From the NCBI GenBank assembly GCA_030068145.1, contig JAPJBO010000065.1, positions 406,635 through 470,634 of the forward strand: 64,000 nt of DNA, given 5' to 3'. The notes under the pieces were generated by a model. It was not told the origin of the DNA, ran no database searches, and worked only from the letters and a program-made list of their open reading frames with translations. Both the position numbers and the translations under genes were made by a program. How positions within the stretch are numbered: position 1 is the first letter of the stretch; the number at the start of each line of letters is the position of its first letter. The stretch is from Diplonema papillatum. Lineage: Eukaryota > Euglenozoa > Diplonemea > Diplonemida > Diplonemidae. This document shows positions 30,701-37,995 of the stretch, piece after piece.

Positions 30701-31975
30701 ACCGTGTTGCTTCTTCTGCAAGACTTGACAGCTTTGGCAGAATGGAGCATGCAGGTCTGGCAGTTGTATCATCGGAAGAAGCATCGAATGGAACTTCAGA
30801 AAGTTACAGTGAGTGAATGCATGGCACATTCACGTTCTTCTGCGGTTTTGTGGAAGAGGTTTGTGGCAGTTTGGAACAGACTGGCCGCTTCTTCTCTCGA
30901 GTTCACACTCGAATGCCAAGCAGTGAGGATACCTTTACTTCCCGTGGACGGCAAAGGAGTTGATTTGCTTCTAACTACGATCTCTGAACGATCAGGAACA
31001 CGCCATCTTGAGGTACTAGTCTCGCATTCGACAAGCCTGCACAATGAGGTATTGGAGGATTTGTTGTCTGCATCGAAATCAGCAGGGTTTGCTCCGGCAG
31101 AAACGCACAACGAGACCCTGGATACCGTCACAGCAGCAGACGGGGTTGTTATCAGCACGACCGAGGCGGCAGTGCTTCGAAGTGTCGCAGACAATGTCTT
31201 TGTCGATGATGATGGGGCAATGGGAATAGACTTCGAAAGCTTGCAGCGTGAGTTCTTCGATTTAATTCCGGGTAAAGCGTTTCTGACCTCACGGCTTCCC
31301 GCACTGCAGTTCCGAGACACCGCAAGTCTTGTTGGGTTGCTGTCAGATGATGTGAAAGTCTGTGAGCTGTCCGACTGCATGGTAGAGGACCTGAAAAAGT
31401 CGATCAGAAGACCGGAACAAGCCGAAGTAGGACTGCAAGTGGTAGGCGACTGCAGTGACTTCTGTGGAAGCTGCCTCAAAAACCGGACTGAGGGAGATTT
31501 GCACAAGCTCGCCGTTGACGACTTGAAGCTAGCCCCAGCACAGTGTACATTCCTTACTGCAGGCAAGAACGCGCAACAGCCCCTGTTGATTCGGCATTTG
31601 ACTTCACTTGCTCGGTTTCTAGAATATCATCTTTTTTGTCTTGATAAGGCACGAGTCCCATCCCAAGTCGGTCCTGCTTTGCGAGGGGAGCTTTCTGCCA
31701 AGGGAAAGGCGCAATTGAAGACGTATTTGACTTCTATTGAAAGTGGGCAGTCGTATTTGCTTCAGTTTGGTCTCTGGAAATTTCTTCTTCGACAAGGTGC
31801 AAATGAGGGCTTGCAGCCTGGTGCTCCCTTGCACGAATGGCTAGGCGGAACATATCCAGATGATTCAGATGACTCTTTCGGTGAGTTAGATTGGTATCAG
31901 GGTTTCCCAAGCACCTTACATCTCAGTGCTTCTGTTGAAGTGTACTCCGTTCTCTGCCATGTGAACCAGGAATAG
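15785..31975 (+). CDS. giant mysterin/RNF213-like AAA+ protein with RZ finger, no RING
   Basis: One uninterrupted frame of 5,396 residues from ATG 15785 (first ATG; the frame is open only back to 15722) to TAG 31973-31975. Residues 1 to about 1150 are low-complexity, Lys/Gly/Ser-rich repeats. The conserved core follows. A degenerate P-loop GPSAGKS lies at 2590-2596. An active AAA module has Walker A GESGCGKT at 2999-3006 and Walker B FFDEVNTG with Asp3058. A second has GEPGCSKT at 3299-3306, WFDEIGLAEQS with Asp3368, then FIGLSNWALDAAKMNR. This pair matches AAA3 and AAA4 of RNF213, whose dynein-like core carries E3 ligase activity in animals. An RZ finger at 4713-4736 (Cys4713, His4717, Cys4724, Cys4733, Cys4736) keeps the vertebrate spacing, including the extra Cys thought to be catalytic. 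No RING or CBM20 is found. Human RNF213 is about 5,200 residues. The cellular role here is unknown. Confidence 0.9.
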   Translation: MYDPNNASRCGYSDEDGVKGWQKEPNWTEQNNKGLKKMSSFSDRLFDSDEVHGGVWNEKTSDAWKKGSFSMFSTAGTVKGPENNFWEQNKGSKQWPSYHLDDLDKRRQFGKGKTRETAVAGKTGVPLANYAMQVKGSTAETYELNSKSSMTRSCSYHPDNSKGWNSYEPRNSQNNFADSGNTGTRFNNGSEKGTAMLHEKGAKNDSEQCGKGSQKGVFGDGSSIFDTGTSQGKAANQNNFAKETTCAEELTSTLQQNYALLSAGTQKGNKNDWHSKGSKTRSSTHLPRDLARGWDLCPTYQDTTAGFLSGKKGTRSGNDGSEKGLAELYGKGAKNNVSEQYSKGSKKGVSGNLSDISPKFDTRKKGKATNQDEHAKGTTYLEEDISKLTSAGTEKGTKNDGYRKGSKTRSSSHLPDDLLSGKKGTSSGNDDTETGSPELYQKGAKNNDSEQCSKGWKKGVSGNLSDISSNSDTRKKGKATHQDEHAKGTTYLEEDISKLTSAGTEKGTKNDGYRKGSKTRSSSHLPDDLLSGKKGTSSGNDDTETGPAELHQKGTKNNDYEQRSKGSKKGMSGNLSDISSNFDTRKKGKATNQDEHAKGTTYLEEDISKLISAGTEKGTKNDGYRKGSKTRSSTHLPDDFLSGKKETRSGNDGTETGPVELHGKGAKNNDYEQCSKGSKKGVSDNLSDISSNFDTAGFVTREEGTRPDDDGTEEGVSKNDDEQSSKVSRKGVSANLPDGSSDFDIGKNPCKGKATKQDEAVEEDISKLSSAGTEKGAKNHDYRKGSKTWSSTHLLDDLGEVSAIHQDTTACFVSGIEETRSDHDDTAKDTTKLHENKGVKNSDGGHTSKGVSGYLPDGSDFDTGKNPCKGKATKQDESVEKDTSKLTSAGTEKGAKNHGYRKGSKTWLSTHPLDDLTKASAIHQDTTAGFVPGIKETRSDTGTAKDITELHENKGVKNNKGSRKGVSGNLPDVSSDFDKGRSLCKGKATSPAVADFSSGKHAKGSAYKESKTHDPDFMVIGQGETDLSAPLSQFQEAGRSASESSPWDKETHSEAQEIMLSTKGTVAGLGNCQTDLEASRERNSQKSSNDTEGRALSRTGEVYEGKGFDSGKDFGLTKSDHNGMKSFVVQRYALCLASISSDSELNVKGKKAVPMDRRRGGKDTEQGEQEEMISDTKGESVGLHALQPRKYFFVVSHAVPISSLSYEVAGDHVPLNVLERENLAFIYYAELATSTVTLCIDEKKIGVYSLENQRVHFISKPSTGMLTKIWRLATGSGTDERPLTGFRFVRCVLNSLISARLSASEAWMIVEAIKPEVRGFAEALMVELRQNVESRNLNTVLALVAGFQTNVLRYFRDNEKEFDTLASHCFEKNITNLWLNDFVACCFALDHSVWMPLYLRCGKVSMWTNGALSCGSGRRHPAERPDLRLRHATECMWFMSDKLSHFYDLVAQRLSSNFLDPSPLHLFNVSGSEDKVRDIIHHLLLHSLLPRVLEKPNVFETIFSAVLKCPNLAFDQYTSSVANALKKNVSVLCRLPRERIEHFCRGLSIWFNRELLGPSLLELLADHSGEHTVYCTVALTFNSDTDGITTWLADVFEILFKSPVTVISRCLEALTALEGHSSSFLEHHSEGVLQSLDPLLQTADPNRIFQETLSCGSQQLFRQYRMHEAFAAKLSQFVEKHFSWREAATVKSFEAAVQLPPSYRERFVTACLHQFDTTRDPCVSVADITDGVVSFMSYVQLGMMSFPFKSHPGQISSHMMRCARTVIKDIMDGKADFRLLEFLRENQALFVRFMETVETNAQVRRSVVASVTASLRDFGELEDLHQSICVVVPRFITPYKKLFAKDFVETLHFVMARKPQQSAQTIREYRDNHGVEELFCVSHIPQELLRWANSDIFRLCWEETLMHPSGSLTGRALDVVSFSEAYQKIQLCVRKLQNFLQGIGNLDMTEFERYFSHIVDEERTANEVTAFLPSTVESRYTEACLNDINTVVRWRRMHTKCKELLKVLQKLARAGQQVESDEPDELGEVDRVLLDIVSTSEIQMCVSLKDGERPAHELRRTFACTLTRNSERLLDVLLKEEGHCVLQAMTKPYFAKAEDFHGLIELLSANPCDGVSAEVAACVARVRAVLLESVMQDLSYWKSPRRPSDVVRRLQMSADKEQWQASDFESVFVSLDRLDRLHEGLTDDSGIDDLKTAAGVQRCVFTWPNLDLRDRGDIITQRFMAFEDQDSKTYTAQQVLDLRDRLLLNSIAGEATEIVTDFAHNIALCCNLAQLRWEQATSGCLGRNVLSYYRGPAGVNASEEQVDVLDLSNIGDAVEDAKRCLRDHRDGVPGLLQNYACLSFFTVNQGTRLVASLDKTLAKDRVEAWHQLCYMLPYMSFPEFEQQFQGWRRSRTRSARTLPALERLGEYLKNFEKQAFENQCLKGANECLSCVATGELNLVLTKYDAQLLDVLQVFVEEGIVPRLSQVLFCFPDTAVEEVSKILWRSRHSAQVHREAGSLHCIVNAGCLPVSQQEDVVKELKNILGDSNLRFRIVFIESRSRRSQLSDHLSRYQRTLHAPAEDSFTSLYSALFGKGETGRLCVFESSGPSAGKSYLIAEKAKRSGLSLVHVPVQLACSDLLIYRRLVQGRQEPVAYHINIDTSASRQSLCQIFNLVFLRQLRLASGACFTIKREDRLFVELPCMNQKAADELFLFTRSNPSPLPRVVVSPVTNPADIGIEPNSSEFGQSAQYVLKHLRGLAELRLSTAAGDLDPSTEPPVARAEATELLQAHGIAIDDVQNVRSFVAYLACQLRQMQGSDFLKHGLAVWDPGADGTAGGVRDCVVNNLCESAKDFALGTAVLSIATSSRDMSGPSATVHGNIGFPVVQRWKELGRPLMVFNQATVHEIGGFGDLSLVCSDVRLLKGNDIALWQGQGMSGHSVFRDFQESSHSQDQTIKRERIALLLRIFGNCANGEELDGLQKKLVANPFALTFDNVLKMIAMTTRVKCGIPCLLEGESGCGKTALVQYLADLLGIPLVQADVHGGYTADDVIDKVNEAGELSGRDVEQTVWLFFDEVNTGADVMGMFKEILCDRTCLGEELPPRVCVVMACNPHRENMSSCHEAQLVYDVVPLPPSFVLQRWVFGCLSARDERMYVAEIVVEHLGSLQSEALFGFLKRCLPKAHQFMREHYSDVSVCSLRDVARCTRLCAWWAKLKTSSGQQYLTNPLDAGILAVAVTYYFRLPEVARSQFVVLVDSIIGRARTAARFLQVLCDHLRRLETYVRTPAGVCFNDVLRENVFISFVCAQNAIPVVMVGEPGCSKTLSVSLLFQHNNQFEQHGFKRLQPVAFQCTKLTTAQAIEARFDYALSYQLNRKSDDLAVLWFDEIGLAEQSESRPTKVLHRLLENPEVSFIGLSNWALDAAKMNRVVMHTCQNTTSQALTDTARTIMNEALQVEDIGVVVRTYTAIVRDQPVPGFFGKRDFYAALRSLALSQTILRSFERNFGGAGDHHRYIHSILAKELPQRFLKAGLPVAPCPLLLVQESVLDDARSASSDSLRPRHVMCLTENDFFWRSLVGSGSLGNPSSLEVIIGSDFLDDKGDTLSVYRRVNHFRSCMLVGKTVILVCCDDMYGSLYSALNLQYTYLNSKRFVRIALGSESMQTRVHDNFRCVIVALQEDAKSGRLELPFLSRFEKQHVRWIDLCRSSEEVVTVLLHVSSSLNIKLRGSEDEGEASREEAHRGPLLSAFDLKVLSAAMPGFCSETVPSAVSLFPGEPDNAVEALLNAATPFAAMEATDTAIDLYMNRQSHFQLLQLVGDIKSGNMVIRTFAHEVSPHELEQWLEERGIPAYVRSLRALRSISRLEDLLVDMSSWEMAKTLVLTMVDDEITPHQLSHVLHCVDKAYPTDRRVIALLHLTAHESIPLVLERKWSTVFVDQVMCQYDTSLRALQEAVRTPLQSLVLQRAREDLALYFHKALGSFFFPYRREVNVLDIAALLNSCCAETNFAMIVYECIDRLCADLEKPALHEIKAEMTPLGGTAPVSATRGSFNNRLERMVSRILVSCVQVVLRCILPYNSVGLLNANSGSDEEIRSLWYAILPEVLPDLARDVSTAERHAVSWDFDALFPFTDQLSKAMTDSVESFMMLTAADVKRSIALFRNSELNKLGDIINSLQLSQHAAEAYTSDVLQLTGCTREMPAYLVDSVSQYVVGNWPSTETRPITEIHTQFFLKQHFVKRFCRLLCSVVNGGAPNLSAITWTGSEGELIENVMDCLQELCSTADEELLAYATAVEGAAASMKYFEQGSSERWQTIRLQATVARILVVPASPVFTKQAYHRVINLLKSVAYGASFSDIVTLTESIYKLSSNNEALLRPAANCLIEICLRWLLRFDEVLETEPDLGSVCDAIKWLGGREVTSTIPFLKLLRQAAPPLGRQKVASAVANLLARSPQFFDAVSYELEDSLMRSDRNSFAAMLLRGFHQCFSTLEDKSAVLRYATAATDEDNFLEYIRNAGAAKWLFFSAAKTKLSAAFSELPVAIRKLLSSSGPLTRGVHLLWGRVVFSELGVANFGQKARDGHWSFLIDSPVKALRVVASTTSEAPNNPFVALGDQFWASLQLVESGKHFDTADNSYLRGCVCIAATGHLSQHPVSVQDAIQRCHIDIPGFCGFSTEAEWQLVRHWAVLVSTFTQNEFFRELLLRPESFLNASVPGIPDAIVIQIPPEVRGTREWVCPNGHSFFVGNCGALNQGGRCIECGLPVGGAAQNNTMAVRPASSAVVQGLPIDRDTLGVADQVRGMSTSERLTIALFVYLTLEVHFSRTNGDNGNLLAILRRPNATCIDAARCMHGLTTFILERLAQSIERNLDDTTILVHLIVHRVTAHSEPDFHQDWGTAEARQAFEEWFTENCTRPVLRDVASSLQLIQRSNDLLQVSRELDGPGLGQSDESYAESYLPSFWHREKNISLEFFVSSVWNTKDVLKSVPLVAAIAKHLTVLLLLQDLTALAEWSMQVWQLYHRKKHRMELQKVTVSECMAHSRSSAVLWKRFVAVWNRLAASSLEFTLECQAVRIPLLPVDGKGVDLLLTTISERSGTRHLEVLVSHSTSLHNEVLEDLLSASKSAGFAPAETHNETLDTVTAADGVVISTTEAAVLRSVADNVFVDDDGAMGIDFESLQREFFDLIPGKAFLTSRLPALQFRDTASLVGLLSDDVKVCELSDCMVEDLKKSIRRPEQAEVGLQVVGDCSDFCGSCLKNRTEGDLHKLAVDDLKLAPAQCTFLTAGKNAQQPLLIRHLTSLARFLEYHLFCLDKARVPSQVGPALRGELSAKGKAQLKTYLTSIESGQSYLLQFGLWKFLLRQGANEGLQPGAPLHEWLGGTYPDDSDDSFGELDWYQGFPSTLHLSASVEVYSVLCHVNQE
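16590..17930 (+). repeat. four 333-bp tandem repeats inside the giant gene
   Basis: Landmark CTGGCAACGATG recurs with exactly 333-bp steps (near 16738, 17071, 17404, 17737), giving 111-residue units at about residues 270-715 of the mysterin-like protein. Units contain KGSKTRSS, LPDDLLSGKKGT, ELHxKGAKNN, CSKGSKKGVSGNLSDIS and DTRKKGKATNQ. Neighbouring units before and after (to about 18770) are more diverged. The middle units are nearly identical, pointing to recent unequal exchange. Confidence 0.9.
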
Positions 31976-32495
31976 AAACCCAAGGCATCATTCCTACACC
32001 TCAAATACAGCATTTATTGTTGTGAGTGCCAAGTATCGCAGACACCTGCTACTATACCTTACAGAATTATCGGCATGGTTTGTATTCGGATTATCGGGAC
32101 AGTCATCCTTGCGCCTCGCCTCCGGCGTTGATGCACACCGAGTAGTACGGGGCAGTAGTGGGGCGGATGGTCCCTGCAGTCTAACTTGTTTCGTAGCGAT
32201 GACACGTACAGGTCGGTGGGGAGAGCAAACGCGCCAAGGCGAGAACTCGTCCCGGGTGGCCTTGTCTGCCGCTTCTTCAGCAGCCACTCAGTCAAGGTCC
32301 CCCGGGATGCTTTCTTCATATTTGAGCGGCCACCAGGAGGATGACTGAGTTGGCCGGCAGTTTCGGAAACTGCTTATGGCCAACATTGTTTCAAAAGTTG
32401 CAGTATACACACCTGACCACAACATAGTTCTCTGGAGCTTTCCCCTTGTTCGTCTACATTGTAGTAGTTTCATGTGCGGGTCGGAGGCAGCATCC
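31976..32495. other. 3' flank of the giant gene
   Basis: Holds the 3' untranslated region and spacer. Short frames on both strands (for example 32022-32348) have no recognisable content. The repeat-rich half of the window begins at its right edge. Confidence 0.4.
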
Positions 32496-32543
32496 CCCGC
32501 AAACCCGACCCGCAAACCCGCAAACCCGCAAACCCGCAAACCC
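32496..32543 (+). repeat. CCCGCAAA array, about 5-6 copies
   Basis: Head-to-tail CCCGCAAA with one CCCGACCCGCAAA variant, ending in CCCGGGCTGG. It is in the same orientation as the four other arrays in the window and lies between the spacer after the giant gene and a family D repeat copy. Confidence 0.9.
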
Positions 32544-32608
32544 GGGCTGGCTATTTCAAAAAGTTTCCAAAAACCGCAAATTTGAGGAGGAAAGTTCAAG
32601 AATCACAT

Positions 32609-33062
32609 CCCATGCCAAAGATTGTTGCTATGCATGTGCTTTGTCTGTCTCTAATCTGCCCTAAACTTCCACCGATTAAGGACCATCAGAACTTTGAACA
32701 CACAGACCTCGAAAGGTTTGCTTCCCCCTGTTTTGTTTCCACTACAGTTGGCCACATACAACGTTGTGAGACAAAGTTTTTTCGGCCGGTTGTGAGGAAC
32801 TGCCTGCAGGAGTTGCCCAAAGCATGACGTCAAGGACGCCCAACAAAGCCTATGGAGGGGCTCGCTTCTGATCCAAAATGCTGGCATAGTGGCACAGGTT
32901 GATCTTGCTGACTGGCTCGACAGGTACTCCCGTGTTGCAAAGTGCAGCTTCCTTTCAACCCTTCAAAGATGGGACAAAGCACAAACACAAGAGACAACCA
33001 ATAGCCATTTTCCCCTTCCCCCTTCCCCCCTCCCAATGTTTTTGGTTCCTAGTTTGGTTCTG
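32609..33062 (+). repeat. dispersed repeat family D, long copy
   Basis: Runs from GCCAAAGATTGTTGC through CTGCAGGAGTTGCCCAAAGC and ACGTCAAGGACGCCCAACAA to the G/C-rich stretch before the CTG array. It is the longest plus-strand copy. Its right half, inverted, is closer to 63757-64000 than to 53163-53400. Confidence 0.85.
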
Positions 33063-33170
33063 CTGATGCTGCTGCTGCTGTTCTTCTCCTGCTCTTGCTG
33101 CTGCTCTTGCTGCTGTTCTTGCTGCTGCTCTTGCTGCTGCTCTGCTGCTCTTGCTGCTGTTTCTGCTGGA
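33062..33170 (+). repeat. CTG-rich microsatellite
   Basis: Interrupted CTG/CTTGCTG tract adjoining the family D copy. The reverse-complement CAG tracts adjoin the other family D copies, at 53099-53160, 59690-59870 and 63690-63756, so the tract travels with the repeat family. Confidence 0.85.
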
Positions 33171-33439
33171 AAAGGCAAAGGGGTGAAAACCCCACGTGCT
33201 GACAATAGTGGCAACCTGTTTTTCGGCCAAAAGGGGCCTGCCATGTCAGCACTGGTGGGACTTCTTTATCATTTCTTGCTGTATCCTTGTGTGGCTTCCA
33301 AACTTGGAAGAACAATGCTTCGAAAGAAACCCTCGTGTGAAGTCGAAGCTTCCACTACTAACTACTGAGACTTTCTTTGAAGGCCACAACTTCAGGGAGG
33401 TGAGCCTTTTCATTTCAATGTCGTTCATCTGAGCTTCGG

Positions 33440-35030
33440 ATTCCTGCGAGGGCTTCTTTGAATGAATCGGTAATGAATACACAAAAACGGGTACCCGCAG
33501 CTCTCTCAGAACCTCTTCAATGACCCGCAAACTCGAATAATTTGATTAGACCCGCAAAACCACTCATTGACATCACCTGGGCTTCCCGAGGCCAGTCTCC
33601 TGCACTTGTTCTCCGCAGTTCCGACCCTCGAAAGAACATGGTTCGTCTTAGCGGTCAAGAATTGAAGAACATGAGTACCCATAGCACTGTCAGAACCTCT
33701 TGAATGACTCGCAATTCGCATGCTTTGACGGTTTCCGCAAGACGAGCTTTTCCAATCAACCAAACACACGGTCATTGTTGACCAACCAATTGGGGAAACA
33801 ACATCTAAGACTGCCTGCATCGGCAGCGCGTTGAGCATGTTCCGGGTTTCCGAGGGACACCACGAGGAGGTGCAGGTCAGATTCTTGCCCCTCATGTAGT
33901 AAGGAAACACGAGATATGAGACCTTCTCGCTTTCAAAAAGGGGGGCTTGTACTTCCGAAGTTCTGACCATCGAAATAACACTGTTCGCATGAGCATCGAA
34001 TTCCTGTGGGGGTTTCTTTGGATGCATCGGTCCGAAATGGAAGAAAACGGGTACCCATAGCTCTCTCACAACCTCTTCAATGACTCACAACTCCACATAC
34101 CCAGATAGTTTCCACACGAGACCCGCAGAACCACTCATCGATAACCCTTGGGCCCCGGAGGCCAGTCTACACTTCTTCACTTCCTGGTCTTTAGGGGCCA
34201 TCTTGTTCAAGGAACGCCAAAAACGGCAATACGCGACTTTCTCCTGTTCTTGAATTCGGAGGGGCTTCTTCCCCGAAGTTCCGACCCTCGAAAGAACATC
34301 GTTCGTCTGAGCTTCGAATTCCTGTGAGGGCTTCTTTGGATGAATCGGTCAAAAATGGAAGAAAATGGGTACCCATAGCTCTCTCACAACCTCTTCAATG
34401 ACTAGAAAATCCGCATGACGCTGATTGTTTCCACACGAGACCCGCAGAACCACTCATTGATAACCCCTGGGCCAGTCTTCTTCACTTCCTGGACTTTGAG
34501 GGCCATCTTGTTCGAGGAATGCCAAAAACGGCAACACGCGACCTTCTCCTGATGTCGAATTCGGGGGGGCTTGTTCCCCGAAGTTCCGACCCTTCAAAGA
34601 ATGACGTTTGTCTGAGCTTCGAATTCCTGTGAGGGCTTCTTTGGATGAATCGGTCAAAAACGGAAGAAAACGGGTACCCATAGCTCTCCCAAAACCTCTT
34701 CAATGACTCGCAAATCCGCATGCTTTGACGGTTTCCGCAAGAAGAGCTTTTCCAATCAACCAAACACACGGTCATTGTTGACCAACCAACTGGGGAAACA
34801 ATATCAAAGACTGCCTGTGTCGGCCGCGCGTTCAGCACGTTTCCGAGGGACACCACGAGGAGGTGCAGGTCAGATTCTTGTCCCTCATGTAAAGAAACGC
34901 ATGATAAGAGACCTTCTCCCTTTCAAAAGGGGGGGGGCTTGTACTCCGAAGTTCCGACCGGCGAAAGAACACTGTTCGTATGAGCTACGAATTCCTGTGA
35001 GGGTTTCTTTGGATGAATTGGTCAAAAATT
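33440..35030 (-). repeat. family C repeat cluster, minus orientation, about five copies
   Basis: Copies of a unit of about 300-500 bp repeat here, recognisable from GAATTCCTGTGAGGGCTTCT, TTGGATGAATCGGTCAAAAA, GGGTACCCATAGCTCTCTCA and CCTCTTCAATGACTCGCAAA (starts near 33441, 33996, 34317, 34620, 34988). Two longer units also carry GACGGTTTCCGCAAGA and CATTGTTGACCAACCAA and fragments of family B. The last copy is cut by a CCCGCAAA array. Read on the minus strand, some copies keep a common frame (VGWSTMTVCLVDWKSSSCGN). Confidence 0.8.
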
Positions 35031-35101
35031 CCCGCAAACCCGCCCGCAAACCCGCAAACCCCGCAAACCCCACCCGCAAACCCGCAAACCCGCAAACCCG
35101 C
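35031..35101 (+). repeat. CCCGCAAA array with variants
   Basis: About nine units of CCCGCAAA with CCCGCC, CCCCGCAAA and CCCCACCCGCAAA variants. It truncates a family C copy on the left and is followed after about 50 bp by GTGCGACTCAAAAGAGAACA, which parallels the sequence downstream of the arrays at 51308, 58123 and 61844. Confidence 0.9.
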
Positions 35102-35149
35102 ACACGCAATCCCGCCTGGCGGCGGGATTGCGTGCCCCCCCCACACCCC

Positions 35150-35900
35150 CCTGTGATGGAGTGCGACTCAAAAGAGAACACCGAACAGGAGGAAGAAGAA
35201 CCAACCAAGAAGTAACGAACAAGAAAATTGCACAAGATGGTGTCCGACGACGTCTTTAGGATTTCGCAGGGAAGCAATCAAGGTATGTTAATTTACGAGT
35301 CATTGTAGAGGTTCTGGGAGATGTACGGTACTCATTTTGGTAAGATTTTGACCGATGCACTCAAAGAAACCCTGACAGGAACCCGAAGCTGAGACGAACG
35401 ACGTTGTTACGAGGGTCCGAACTTCGGGAGAACAAGACCCCCATTTCGACATCAGGAGAAGGTCCCTACTGCCTTTTCATAAGTGCAGGAAACGGGGCTT
35501 CAGAGGGCCTGGGGTTCTCGATTGGTGGATGTGGCCGTCTTGTGCGGAAAGAATCAAGGTATGCGAATTTGCGGTTACTTGAAGAGGTTCTGAAAAAGCT
35601 GTGGGTACTCATTTTAGTGAGCCTTTGACCGATGCATCGAAATAAACTGTAACAGAAGCTCAGAATACGAAAGGGATTTCGAGAGTCGGAAAGTCGGAGG
35701 ACAAGCCCCCATTTCTGAAGTCGGGGGAAGGTCGCCTATCGTGTTTCTTTAGCAAGGTACGTGAAGCTGCGTGCCGTTGAAGAGGTTCTAAGAAAGATAT
35801 TCATTTTCTTTGGATGAATTCTTGACCGATGCATCCAATCAAGAGACACACACAAAATATCTCCCTGTAGAGATCACAAAAAATTGCAAGCCCCCACCCA
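35150..35900 (+). repeat. family A/C repeats, plus orientation, decayed
   Basis: Contains the block GACTCAAAAGAGAACACCGA, then AATTGCACAAGATGGT and AAGCAATCAAGGTATG, as in the copies at 51390-51600. Three further partial copies of the family C core follow, at about 35305, 35575 and 35790. No intact ORF. Confidence 0.7.
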
Positions 35901-36084
35901 GGAGATGGATAATTGCCTGTTCCTGACACATTGTTGTTGTTTCTCCAATTGTATTCTGTCACCGAAGACCTGTCTTTGACCGATGATCAAGCACAAATCT
36001 TCGACAGCTTTGTTTTCTGACTTCCTGTTTGGGCAAACGAAACTGTTCATTCGTTGGCAACCAATCTATGAACATTTGCAGTAA

Positions 36085-37995
36085 TTCAGCGCCGCTCTTG
36101 TAGTCTTTCTTGCGCCGTTCTCTGGCCATTTGCAGTCGTTCTGCGCCATTCTTTGACCATTGGCACTCAGTCTAGCTCCGTTCTTTGAACATTGGTAGTC
36201 GTCCCTGCGCCGCGCGTTGGTCATTTGCTTTCATCCTTTGGGCGATCGCTGGCGCCGCTCGTTGGTCATTGGCTGGTATTCTTGGCACTGTCTCCGGTCA
36301 TTTGCAGTCGTTCTATCGCTGCTCTCTGCCCATTGGCAGTCATGCTGACGCCGTTCTGTGGCCATTTGCTGTCCTTCAAGCGCCGTTTATTGGCCACGAG
36401 AGCACCGCCCTTTGGCCATTCACTGTCAGTCTGCCGCTGCTGTTGAAGAGAATTGGTAGTCATTCCAATTCCATTCTTTGGCCAGCGACGGTTGTTCTAG
36501 TTCTAGCATTATTCTTTGACCGTTGGCAGCCAGTCTAGCGCCGTTATTTGAACTTTGGTAGTCATTCTAGCGCCGCTCATTGGTCGCATTGTGCTCATTC
36601 TAGCGTCGCTATATATTGTCATGCTGGTGCTGTTATCGGGCCATCTACCGTTCATCAAGCGTTTTTAGGATTTTGCTTCCGGGCGTTTGATGTCATTCAA
36701 ACACCGTTCTTTGGTCAGTCTATCGAACGCCGATCTGTGGCCGTTCGCTGTCAATCTGGTGCCACTTCTTAGGCATTCGTGGTCATCCAATCGGCATTCT
36801 ATTATCAGCGATCGCTGTCATCTGCCACCGCTCTCTGGGCATTCGTAGTCGTTCTACCGCAGCTCCTTTCCCATTTGCTGTTATTCTGGCTTCGTCCTTT
36901 GGACATGATGAAGCGTTTTGGCGCCGGTCATTGAGCCGTTGTTGTTGTTGTAGCTTCCATCGAGGTTTCGGCGTTTGCTGCCGATCTTTGGGCGTTTGTT
37001 GTTATTCTAGCGTTCTTTGGTCTTTGCAGTCAATCGAGGACCGCTCTTTCGTCGTTTGTTGCCGATCTTTGGGCGTTTGATGTCATTCGAACACTGTTTT
37101 CTTTGTCCGCCGCTCTCTGGACATTCGTCGTCGTTCTACCGCTACTCCTTGGCCATTTGCTGTTGTCCTGACACCGCCCTTTGCGCATGATGAAGTGTTC
37201 TGGCGCCGATCCTTGGTAGTTGTTGTTATTCTAGCGCCGGTCTCTGGTCATTTGCAGTCGAGGGCCGTTTGCTGTGTCGCTGGCGCCGATGTATGGGCGT
37301 TTGATGTCATTCAAACACCGTTACTTTGCCATTTACAGTCGCTCGAGCGCCGATGTGTGACCGTTGGCTGTCAATCTGGTGCCACTTCTCAGGCATTCGT
37401 GGTCATTCAAACGCCGTTCTGATATCAGCTTGCTGTCATTCCGTCGCCGCTTTATTGGCACTCGTAGTCGTTCTACCGCCGCTCATTGGCCATTTGCTGT
37501 TATTCTGGCTCCGTCCTTTGGACGTGATGAAGCGTTTTGGCGCTGATCCTTGGGCGTTTGTTGTTATTCTAGCGCCTGTCTGTGGTAATTTGCAGTCGGT
37601 CGAGGGCCGTTTGTTGTCTCCCTGGCGCCGATCTTTGGGCATTGGATGTCATTAAATCGCCGTTTTTTTGTCATCAGCAGTCGCTCGAGCGCCGATCTGT
37701 GGCCGTTGCCTGTCATTCCGCCGCCGCTTTCTGGGCATTCGTAGTCATTGGCCATTTGCTGTTATTCTGGCTCCGTCCCATGGGCGCGATGAAGCGTTTT
37801 GGCGCTGATCTTTGGGCGATTGCTGTTATTTTAGCGCCTGTCTTTGGTAATTTGCAGTCGGTCGAGGGCCGTTTGTTGTCTCCCTGGCGCCGATCTTCGG
37901 GTATTGGAGGTCATTAAACCGCCGTTTTTTTGTCATTAGCAGTCGCTCGAGCGCCGATCTGTTATCCGCCTGCTGTCATTCCGCCGCCGCTTTCT
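36085..37995 (+). repeat. minisatellite, period near 32-33 bp, first block
   Basis: Degenerate head-to-tail units built on TTTGGCCATTTGCAGTCGTT followed by CTAGCGCCGTTC. Unit lengths vary from 31 to 33 bp. A higher-order repeat exists: 37488-37653 recurs at 37750-37915 and at about 39476-39640. The block from 36642 on recurs from 38689. Open frames here (up to 117 residues) come from the near-multiple-of-three period and are not genes. Confidence 0.9.
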
